From NCBI GenBank assembly GCA_946811695.1, contig OX328123.1:125475896-125539895 (forward strand): a DNA stretch of 64,000 bases, read 5' to 3'. Below, one piece after another: positions 54,975 through 64,000 of the stretch. The notes under the pieces were generated by a model, which saw only the letters and a program-made list of their open reading frames with translations, had not been told where the DNA came from and searched no databases. This DNA comes from Gonocerus acuteangulatus (taxonomy: Eukaryota > Arthropoda > Insecta > Hemiptera > Coreidae). The number at the start of each line of letters is the position of its first letter. Position 1 is the first letter of the stretch. The position numbers and the translations under genes are program-made.

Positions 54975-55855
54975 TTAGATCACAAATGTGTATGTTAACA
55001 CGATAGCGGTCAGAGTTTTTGTTTTTTCGTCACGAAACTTGGTATATAGCATTCAATTAGCAAACGATTGAACGAGTTCGTTAACCACCGAAGTCGGTCC
55101 ACCGGAAGGGGGGGTTTACCCCGAACCCAAAACACTAATTTGACCATGTCAGCCGTGATATTTGTTATATTTCAGCGAAACTTGGTATTCGTAGTGGTAA
55201 TATAGAGAGAAAAGTGAGATATAAAAATGAACTAAATCGGTTCATTAGGAGGGGGGGAGGTTTACTCCGGACCCACAATACCAATTCGCCACTACCAGCC
55301 GTGATTTTTGGTATATTTCGACGAAACTCGGTATTCGTAGTGGTAATCCACAGGTAAATATGTTTTGTAAAAATAAACTAAATCGGTTCATTAGGGGGGG
55401 GGGGTTTACTCCGGACCCACAATACCAATTCGCCACTACCAGCCGTGATTTTTGGTATATTTCGACAAAACTCGGTATTCGTAGTGGTAATCCACAGGTA
55501 AATATGTTTCGTAAAAATAGACTAAATCGGTTCATTAGGAGGGGGGGTTTATTCCGGACCCACAATACCAATTCGCCACTACCAGCCGTGATTTTTGGTA
55601 TATTTCGACGAAACTCGATATTCGTAGTGGTAATCTACAGGTAAATATGTGTTGTAAAAATAAACTAAATCGGTTCATTAGAAGGGGGGTTTACTCCGGA
55701 CCCAAATTCCTAATATACTCATACCGGTCGTAATTTCTGCTGTATTGTAACGAAACGCGGTATACGTCGTGGGTAACTCATGAGAAAGACGTTTTGTAAA
55801 AATGATCTAAATCAGTCTATCGGAAAGGGGGGTTTACTTTGTAATATATTTCAAT
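54975..55855 (+). repeat. R6 tandem array, about six ~143-bp units
   Basis: The leader ATGTGTATGTTAACACGATA precedes units that begin at ACGAAACTTGGTAT-type sequence at 55032, 55174, 55321, 55465, 55608 and 55750 (spacings 142-147). Each has CTAAATCGGTTCATTAG, a G-run of variable length, TTTACTCCGGACCCA and CCAGCCGTGATTTTTGGTAT. The middle units are most alike, consistent with recent amplification. A minus copy is at 61425-61765 and a decayed plus copy at 29700-30125. Confidence 0.9.
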
Positions 55856-56067
55856 AGAAAAGCCCGCCAGACGTAGGTTCACAAAGCCACCGCAAGGAGC
55901 GCTTTCTACCACTAGAGGGACTGTATCCTGTTCCTGCGTTAGATCAAAATACGATACTATGAGGTTTTTTGTATTTATTACGTAGTGTAGTAGGTACCCT
56001 GTGTAAACATAACTCTGGAAGCAAATTAATAATTGATCGGTTACTCATTACAAATTTAAAAGAGAAC
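55856..56067. other. No gene seen
   Basis: Spacer with a short GC-richer patch at 55862-55935; nothing recognised. Confidence 0.4.
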
Positions 56068-56190
56068 TATTCATGTTTTTATTTTATTTATGTAGTATAT
56101 TTTAAGCAAATTGTTCTGGAAAGCAGTCTACACTATCCATATTCTGAGGAAAGTGCTTAGTTATGCAGCTCCTGCGTGACGGACTTTTTA
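56068..56190 (+). repeat. R7 repeat
   Basis: TTCATGTTTTTATTTTATTT ATGTAG, AAATTGTTCTGGAAAGCAGT, GTTATGCAGCTCCTGCGTGA CGGAC; nearly identical to 45291-45416. Confidence 0.75.
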
Positions 56191-56245
56191 TTTTTGTGGA
56201 CATTTCGACTTGAAAATCAAGCCTTTGTCAGGGCTGTATAACAAG
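56186..56245 (-). ncRNA. Decayed Penelope-type hammerhead core
   Basis: On the minus strand CTGACAA (expected CTGACGA) is followed by stem GGCTTGA/TCAAGTC and GAAATGTCC. The only core change fits a CpG-to-CpA transition. Stem I is not evident and no Penelope coding region is adjacent, so it is a relic. Confidence 0.4.
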
Positions 56246-56584
56246 AAGGACAGAGTTAATACTAACTTATGTACAGAATAAATAAAAAGAAAACCATTAT
56301 ACCTAGACGAGAATGAATGATACTTATGGTAAATGTATGTTAGAGCTGAAGCTTAAATTAAAGCTTGTTTAATACAGAATTAATACTTAAATGTATGAAA
56401 TAGGAATAGATATAAAATGTATGACATAGGAATAAATATAAAATGAATAAGCACAGGATGAAAATATGCTTACCGATGAGAACAAGGAGAACTTTGCCTT
56501 ACAGATGTGTAATCATTTCAATATCTGGTGGATCGCGGTAAGTTCGAGGAGGGGGGGGGGTTACTGGTTATAAAATTGTCAAAA
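56246..56584. other. No gene seen
   Basis: AT-rich with tandem-like TATGAAATAGGAATAGATAT repeats at 56394-56444. Confidence 0.4.
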
Positions 56585-56622
56585 CAGACCATCGCCAAAG
56601 TTGCGGGACTCAAATAAACAAA
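56585..56622 (+). mobile_element. LINE-J 3' tail fragment
   Basis: CATCGCCAAAGTTGCGGGAC TCAAATAAACAAATA: terminal hairpin and AATA-like tail only. Confidence 0.45.
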
Positions 56623-56758
56623 TACCAACTCAAAACTCTCTATTAATGAATAAAGTTACTAACCACGACTAATGCCATAATTTCCACATATATCAGCCCT
56701 TTGCATAGGAACACAAGACAGAATGTTTGATAAATTTCTCATTGAAATATGTCTTTAA

Positions 56759-56805
<47 letters not shown>

Positions 56806-57362
56806 CTACTCACCTAATCGAGTCATTGTTGAAAGTAATAACTACAAAAAATATCAAAATTGAAAGTTAATGTTTGGATAGAGTTATAGAGGAAAAAATC
56901 AAAATCAATTACCTATGAAAACTAAAAGAAATTTTTGTAAAATAAAATATGGATAATAACAATAAAACCAACGTAATTTACACAGAAATAAATTTATTAT
57001 GAAATAATTAATTTTCATGATCTTAATTTAAATTAGGTAAAAATAATTTTGTCTTTAAGCTCTAACAACAAGAAAACATTAATGCTACTAATTTTCGTAA
57101 ACTTCCAACACTAACGCCACGACACTTAATGTTTTAATGTATTTTACAGGATATGGCCGTGCCGATGTGTTGTTAACCAAGGTTTCGCCAGACACCCTGC
57201 AGGCTTCTTTAAGGTTTTCTCAGATGCCCCTCTTGCAATACATCTCTATCTATTACCTTGTCAATTACTGTAGATTCAAATTTCAAACTAGCACAATTCT
57301 TAATGCGGTCTGTCATAATATTGCTCTTCTCTTACTACTTGTGTAAAAATATTCATTAAATC
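56623..57362. other. No gene seen; (TA)n at 56764-56800
   Basis: AT-rich spacer. The frame at 57137-57346 has no recognised domain. Confidence 0.4.
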
Positions 57363-60008
57363 AACCTTGCTGACTTGAAATGCCTATTGAGAGAAAAAGC
57401 ACCCAACATCATTGCACTGCAAGAAACACACAATAGACAAGACACCAACTTAACACTATTTGGGTTTTCCACATACAGGCGAGACTATACACTCGGAGGT
57501 AGAGCTTCGGGAGGGGTAGCTATACTGGTCAGTAATACACTCTTCAGAGAAGCAATTCCTCTCCGAACTAAGTATCCTTCAAGCAGTAGCTGTTAGAGTC
57601 CACATCCCCTATAGTATTACAGTTTGTAACATATACCTTCCACAGGGGGAACCTATTAATCCCCTTCTCCTAGATGACTTGTTATCACAACTTCCTCGAC
57701 CATCAATAATACTCGGAGATGTAAATGGAGAAGATAAATGCTGGGGAGCATCGACTAATAATTCAAGAGGAAAGAGAGTCTTAGAAGCATTAGAAAAGTA
57801 GGACCTTCTGCCCTTTTTCAGTGCAAATCCAGCCCACCTCTGCCCGCGAACCGGGACCTTCACTAATATAGATATAGCTGCATGCTCTCCAGATATCTTC
57901 ACCCGTCTAAACTTAAAGGTATTAGCTGATAGCTTTAATAGTGACCATTTCCCACTCGTTTATCAGCTCGTTATCAGCTGATGCTCCAACCAATCCCTTC
58001 CAAAGTCCACCAAAATACAACTTGAAAAAAGCTGATTGGATACAATTTAAAAATCATATACAAAATCATATTTCTTCCACTCCCATTACAATAGAAAGTT
58101 TTAACAACTTAATACTATCAGCCGCAAACAACTCAATCCCCTTAAGCTCGTAAATTCACAAAAAAACTCCTGCTCAATGGTGGAACGAAGAATGCAAACT
58201 TGTAGTCAAGGCTCGCCGTATTGCATTAAGAAAATTCAGAAATAGTCCACCTACGGAAAATTTAATAGATTATAAAAAAGCAAAAGCTTTGTCTCGGAGG
58301 GTTATCATTGAGAATAAGAAAAAATCCTGGATCGAATTTTTAACATCTCTAAACAGACATATACCATCACAACTTACCTGGCAACAAATCTCAAAAATCC
58401 AACACAAAAAATACAGACAACCCATAACTGGTATTAAGGTGAACAATACTCTAACCACAGACCCTCAAGCTATAGTCTCAACTATAGCTAAACACTTTTA
58501 CACTGTTTCATCCACATCAAATTATGATCAGACCTTCCTAAAATACAAGCAACACGTTGAGAAAATACCTACACAAATATACTATAACCAACACCCTTTG
58601 AACGAACCATTTTCAATGAACGAACTGAACGCTACACTAAGACAAAGCAAAAACACATCACCAGGACCAGACGGCATAAGCTATGAGATGTTAAAAAACC
58701 TTCCAACCTCTGGTAAGCAAATGTTAATTTCAGTCATGAATAACATTTTCGAGAAGGGATATTTTCCAGACTGTTGGAGAGAGTCCCTTGTAATTCCCAT
58801 CTTGAAACCCCATAAAGAAAAAACAGATGCAAAAAATTATAGGCCAATTGCTTTGACTAGCTGTGTGTGCAAACTGCTGGAAAAGATGATCAATAAACGG
58901 TTATTATGGTTCCTAAAAAAGAACAATCTCCTCTCAGAATTCCAATGCGGTTTTCGAAAAAAAACACTCAACAGTAGACCATATTCTACACCTGGAGAGC
59001 GAGATACTCAATGCATTCATTAATCAGGAACTCGTACTGGCCGTTTCATTTGATATTGAAAAAGCATTTGACACTGAATGGCGTAGGTCTATAATTTCTG
59101 ATGTAGCAGGATGGGGGATCCAAGGGAACATCCTCAAAATCATAACAGAATTTCTCTCAAGAAGAACATTCCGAGTAAAGCAAGGAAATTACCTATCTGA
59201 AACTTACCAGAGCTCTGTGGCATCCTTATTAGCCTGGAAAATATACCTGTTACAGGTACAAGGGATATCGTACTTTACACGGACTCACTCAGCGCACTTG
59301 AAGCACTAACTGACAGCTACACACATCATCCTCTATTACAACGAATACTATTTCAAGTCCACACATTAAACAGACACGTTACCATCCACTGGCTACCAGG
59401 TCACGAAGACTTAGGCAAAAGTTCGTTGGCCGACACGCATGCAAAAACAGCCACTGAACAAACTAACGTAGAAATAACAAGACTAACCCACCAAGACTGG
59501 ACAAACAGAACAAGAGACATTATAACATTATTCTGGCAACATTCGTGGACACAACTAACAGAAAATAAACTCCGTGCTATCAAACATACAGTAAAGAATG
59601 GCCATTCAGTTCCCGTGTAAACCGAAGAGAAGAAGTGGTTTTGACCCGCTTAAGAATTGGTCATTCTCGACTTACTCACAGTTACTTAATGACGAGACAA
59701 GAACAGCCGCAATGTGAAATATGTAACACTACTCTTACGATAAAACACTTACTCACAAAAGGCATGAGACGACGTGATCTGAACTTACCCCACAACTTAT
59801 GCGAGTTGTTAAGTGAAGATAGCCAACACATAGACTCTATACTGCATTACCTACACAACAATGGATTATACCAACTCATTTGTACGCAGATTAATGTTTC
59901 GTTACCATAGTGTCCTATAGAGACATGAATATCCCACCGAAGGCAGATAATTCATCTACCTTCCAATCCATACTGATCTTCCTAAGATGAAAATGTAAAA
60001 TGACTGAT

Positions 60009-60015
60009 GTATATG

Positions 60016-60072
<57 letters not shown>
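60009..60072. repeat. (TA)n microsatellite in the LINE-J 3'UTR
   Basis: Two TA runs separated by one TATG. Confidence 0.9.
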
Positions 60073-60075
<3 letters not shown>

Positions 60076-60245
60076 GTAAATAAACTTAATTTAAAATCAT
60101 GCAATTTAATATTATATGTGTATGTATATATGTGTGTAAATAATAAATGCAAACTTATTAAGCATATTGCAATGAAAATATGTAAATAGACAATACGTTG
60201 ATATAATGTAATTTAATAATATAGATATATGTATGTGAGTGTGTT

Positions 60246-60436
<191 letters not shown>

Positions 60437-60541
60437 TGTATAATGTAAGTATATAAGACAATGTAATGTATATATGTAATGTTTGTAATAACTATATGTA
60501 AGGTGTACATCGCCCTAAAGCGGAACACCAAAAATAAATAA

Positions 60542-61424
60542 TAATAGTAATTTTTTTTCTATTTCTAGCATTTGAGCAAGAGGTTTTTATTGTTTTCATA
60601 TTTAAGAAATTCAGGATAAACTATTAATTAAATAAAACTAACAAATTTTCACGAGACATCGGATGTTACGACCTTATAACTAAAATTCATATTACGTTTT
60701 TCTTAAAAACTGTAAATTCAACTCTATTTCTCTTAAAAAAAAAATACCAGTAGCTATTCCTGCAAGTTTTCTAAGAACATCTCTGTTTATTATAATACAC
60801 AAAAAAGTGCAATAGTCAGGTAAAATGTTTGTAATTCATTGAAAAAAAGAGTGACAAACAGATAAGCGGGAGGTAATATAAGTTGTACTTAACACAAAAA
60901 AAATGTCCTTTTAGCACTTTCCTCCGAAAGAAAGTACCTATTGAGGTTACGGAAGTTTCATGAGGGAAGTTTTGAAAAATGTCTTCAAATCTTTATCGAT
61001 CGTACCGATATTTTTTGTCATTACAATAAAATCTACTTACAGAATATAGAAGATCGTATAAGTAAATCAAAAACATACCTGAAAATAAAATAAAAAAAAA
61101 CAAATTAAAATCTATATTTCAAAACACTAACATATAAAATTCAAAAAAATTGAAAATACAAGGTACCTAATATATAAAAAAAATATTAATGAAAGTATGC
61201 CTATGGAAATAGACCACCACACAGATTTAGGAAAGGTTAAACTAAAATTTAGGAATGAGCAAGCTAAGTAAGTCGACCCGCGTCCATCAAGAGGTGTCAG
61301 TTTTGGTCAAAGCAAACAATAGTACAAATTCTATTCTGACATAGTACAAGTAAGCTCCCCTTCCAAAAGATCGATTTACTTCATTTTTTCAACACATTTT
61401 TCTCTTCACACATTACCACTTCGA
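60542..61424. other. No gene seen
   Basis: AT-rich spacer, nothing recognised. Confidence 0.4.
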
Positions 61425-61765
61425 ATACAGAGTTTCGTTGAGAAAAGGCTTTAAGGCTGTTAGTGGCAAATCGGTAATTTGGGTCCGAAGTAAACCCTCC
61501 TCATAATGAACCAATTTAGTTTATTTTTACAATACTTTTTTATATATTAAAAATATCACAACGACTACCGAGTTTCGTTGCAATACAACAAAAATTACGG
61601 CCGGTATTAACAAATAACTCCTTTCTGTCCGGAGTAAACCCCCCTTCAGATTGCCCGATTTTCCTAGTTAACGAACTCGTTCAATCGTTTACTAGGGGAA
61701 TACTATATACCAAGTTTCGAGGCGACAAAACAAAAAACTCTGGTGTGTATCGTGTTAACAAACAC
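61425..61765 (-). repeat. R6 repeat, inverted copy (2-3 units)
   Basis: Contains GGGTCCGAAGTAAACCCTCC, AATGAACCAATTTAGTTTAT and ACGAACTCGTTCAATCGTTT, ending at GTGTATCGTGTTAACAAACA next to (TA)n; the inverse of 54975-55855. Confidence 0.8.
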
Positions 61766-61768
61766 ACA

Positions 61769-61770
<2 letters not shown>

Positions 61771-61821
<51 letters not shown>
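61771..61821. repeat. (TA)n microsatellite
   Basis: TA run between R6 and the next CAGGGTGTCCC terminus. Confidence 0.9.
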
Positions 61822-61822
<1 letters not shown>

Positions 61823-61825
<3 letters not shown>

Positions 61826-63551
61826 GGTGTCCCGTAAATGTCTAGTCATATTGTGAGGGGTGATAGAGGACCCTTAGGGGAACAAAAAATGTTCTATGAC
61901 AATTTCCCGAATTCTCGCCCCTAAGGGAGAAAACGTCGTTTTATTGTTTTTTCGAGACAAACGTGGATTTTAGAAGAATAATCGTTGTAGCTCCGTCCTA
62001 GGTGGTACTACTAGAAAGGGGGTGAAACCAATCGAAAGCTGAGTAAATTTACTATAAGACTAGTTGAATGTAAACGTAAAAATGAATGAATGTAAGTATG
62101 TATATCTTACCAAAAGAAAGCTATTCTAAATTTCCTGACATTTTATTGATATTTCTTTCCAGCGTTACTCCTCAATGGGCGGGGTCTGTGATTTCCGGGT
62201 TTTAGAAAAACTTTCTCATTTAACCAGCTTTCCATTCATGTATCACAACCCTGTGTTATTGAAGTATTTGAACGGTTTAAGAACAAAAGTTAAAAAAAAA
62301 AACATGGATCTGTGAAAAGAAAATTATATTTTTTTCTTCAGTTTATTCAAAAATCTGAAGAGAAATATTTATTTTTATAAATGTTTACATAAATATTAAG
62401 TAAATATTTACTTATAACAATAAAAAAAATTACTTCCACGAATATAAAAAAAAATCCTAAAATAGTAAATAAATAAAATACACATTTATTTTGAATTTAT
62501 TAATTCAGGTAACTAATACTTGGTCTTGGAGTTGGCCATTAATGAACCCCAACCATAAATTAACCTCAAAAATTACTATTTTTACCTAGATCACGCATTT
62601 GAACACATTTTTACAGGTATTTATATTTTTTAAAACAAATGCTTTACCTTGAATTGATACTGATGGCTATGCTTGTGAAACTCACTGGGATTCTCGTGAG
62701 CCCATGCGTTGTTGTTGTGGTAATTAAAAATTCTATCCCTCATAAATAAGACATACATAGTCCTGTAAAAATGTGTTCAAATGCGTGATCTAGGTAAAAA
62801 TAATAATTTTTGAGGTTAATGTATGGTTGGTGTTCCTTAATGGCCGCCTCCTGGACCCAGTATTAGTTACCTGAATTAATAAATTCAAAATAAATGTGTA
62901 TTTTATTTATTTACTGTTTTAGGAATTTTTTTTACATTCGTGGAAGTAATTTTTTTTTATTGTTTTAAGTAAATATTTATTTATTATTATGTAAACATTT
63001 ATAAAAATAAATATTTCTCTTCAGCTTTTTGAATAAACAGAAGAAAAAAATATAATTTTCTTTTCACAGATCCATGTTTTTTAAAAAAATTTTGTTCTTA
63101 AACCGTTCAAATACTTCAATGACAAAGGGTTGTGATACATGAATGGAAAGCTACTTAAATGAGGAAGTTTTTCTAAAAGCCGGAAATCACAGATCCTGCC
63201 TATTGAGGAGTAACGCTGGAAAGAAATATCAATAAAATGTCAGGAAATTTAGAATAGCTTTCTTTTGGTAAGATATACATACTTACATTCATTCATTTTT
63301 ACGTTTACATTCAACTAGTCTTATAGTAAATTTACTCAGCTTTCGATAGGTTTCACCCCCTTTCTAGTTGTACCACCTGGGACGGAGCTACAACGATTAT
63401 TCTTCTAAAAACCACGTTTGTCTCGAAAAAACAATAAAACGACCTTTTCTCCCTTAGGGGCGAGAATTCGGGAAATCGTCATAGAACATTTTTGTTCCCC
63501 TAAAGGTCCTCTATCTCCCCTCACAATATGACTAGACATTTACGGGACACC

Positions 63552-63554
<3 letters not shown>
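61823..63554. mobile_element. 1.7-kb palindromic mariner-type element (non-coding)
   Basis: Starts CAGGGTGTCCCGTAAATGTC and ends with the inverse; flanked by TA. The two arms of roughly 800 bp are near-identical inverses, with a central unpaired loop of about 140 bp at 62622-62762. No transposase. The terminal 11 bp are the same as those of the 3978-5982 element, so the same transposase type may have moved both. Confidence 0.88.

Positions 63555-63595
<41 letters not shown>
63555..63595. repeat. (TA)n microsatellite
   Basis: TA run directly after the CACCCTG end of the palindromic element. Confidence 0.9.
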
Positions 63596-63598
<3 letters not shown>

Positions 63599-63762
63599 AT
63601 AAGAATCCGAGAGACTCGAGTAAGTTTTTAAAAAACACTAAGGGAAGTACACGGGGTCAATCACTCACGAGTTCAGACAAACAACTGGCTTTATTCTTAG
63701 ATAAGCAGCCCTTAAATACTAGTCTTAATCCTATTACACTGGGGCTGTTTATCCTCCTAACA
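63596..63762 (-). mobile_element. Probable LTR (minus strand, 3' LTR)
   Basis: On the minus strand the LTR begins TGTTAGGAGGATAAACAGCC at 63762. It has a TATA-like TATTTAAGG (63719-63711), AATAAA (63696-63691) and ends near TCTCTCGGATTCT. It is preceded by a polypurine tract, GAAGGGGGGC (63773-63763), as expected for a 3' LTR, so the internal region should extend to the right. The terminal CA is not clear next to the (TA)n, so the far end may be truncated. A Copia-like element is my best guess. Confidence 0.5.
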
Positions 63763-64000
63763 GCCCCCCTTCAGTTCCTGGAACTCCAGGAATTTACTTA
63801 CATATTTAATACAATATACATAGATTGAATAAAATAGAAAAGAATAGAAATACAAAACTTTTGGCGAAATAATAACAAGTATACTAATATAAAGAAAAAA
63901 GAAAAGAAAGAGAATAAGACTACACATCAAACAGTACAAATATATATTTACACATTAGCCGAAATATTACTGCTCACATAACACAACTTAAGATTAGACT
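63763..64000 (-). other. Possible LTR-retroelement interior, window edge
   Basis: AT-rich. The minus-strand frame 63939-63757 ends in FQELKGGC just before the LTR, as the last codons of a pol gene might, but the rest is low-complexity and unrecognised. Confidence 0.25.

Noticed and set aside
55245..55571. 108-codon minus-strand frame in the R6 array
   Set aside because: It is the tandem repeat read through; its internal amino-acid repeat follows the DNA unit exactly.
55032..55855. CRISPR-like array
   Set aside because: The repeats are adjacent ~143-bp units with no unique spacers, in eukaryotic DNA.

Overview
This window is non-coding, transposon-dense eukaryotic DNA, AT-rich with many (TA)n, (TG)n and poly(A) tracts. 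No operons, ribosome binding sites or CRISPR arrays are present, and I found no convincing host protein-coding exon. The repeats point to an invertebrate animal, most likely an arthropod: a 5S-rRNA-headed SINE with arthropod-like 5S sequence, RNase H-bearing Jockey-superfamily LINEs, Penelope-like elements with hammerhead ribozymes, Tc1/mariner, Merlin and hAT-like relics. The species cannot be settled from the sequence alone. In what follows, R1-R7, M1, SINE-A, SINE-B and LINE-J are names I gave to families seen repeatedly here.

Layout. 1-10 kb: a snap-back tRNA-headed SINE-B, a hAT-like end, a mariner-type element with ~0.6-kb inverted arms (3978-5982), a hAT-like remnant, and a 5S-headed SINE. 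10-20 kb: a short inverted-repeat element (M1), a 5'-truncated LINE-J, a Penelope-like element (16.35-18.3 kb) interrupted by a SINE-A with a 13-bp target duplication and ending in a hammerhead ribozyme motif, a MITE and a dead Tc1-like transposase. 20-31 kb: LINE-J 3' ends, SINE-A copies, and two oppositely oriented Merlin-type elements (22955-24349 and 24570-25744), each with an exact 8-bp target duplication. 31-47 kb: sparse, with R1 and LINE fragments and a true Jockey 3' end. 42-48.5 kb: long palindromes. 49.7-55 kb: the most complete element, a minus-strand LINE-J with an open ORF1 (gag-like, three zinc knuckles) and an ORF2 (endonuclease, reverse transcriptase, RNase H, C-terminal zinc motif) broken by only four small lesions, followed by a ~143-bp tandem array. 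57.4-60.5 kb: a second LINE-J copy with the catalytic part of its RT deleted. 61.8-63.6 kb: a 1.7-kb palindromic element with CAGGGTGTCCC termini and TA duplications. The right edge carries a probable minus-strand LTR.

How the parts relate. LINE-J copies end in a small GC hairpin followed by AATA repeats, and this tail alone marks many tiny copies. SINE-A and the 5S SINE have different Pol III promoters but share one hairpin tail ending in GCGCCGTTAAAA, which suggests mobilisation by one LINE machinery whose parent is not in the window. R1 elements carry their microsatellite as a fixed internal part. Several (TA)n arrays begin exactly at CAGGGTGTC transposon ends. The strongest observations are the Merlin pair, the Penelope hammerheads, the head-swapped SINEs, the long palindromes and a template-switch hairpin in LINE-J ORF2.
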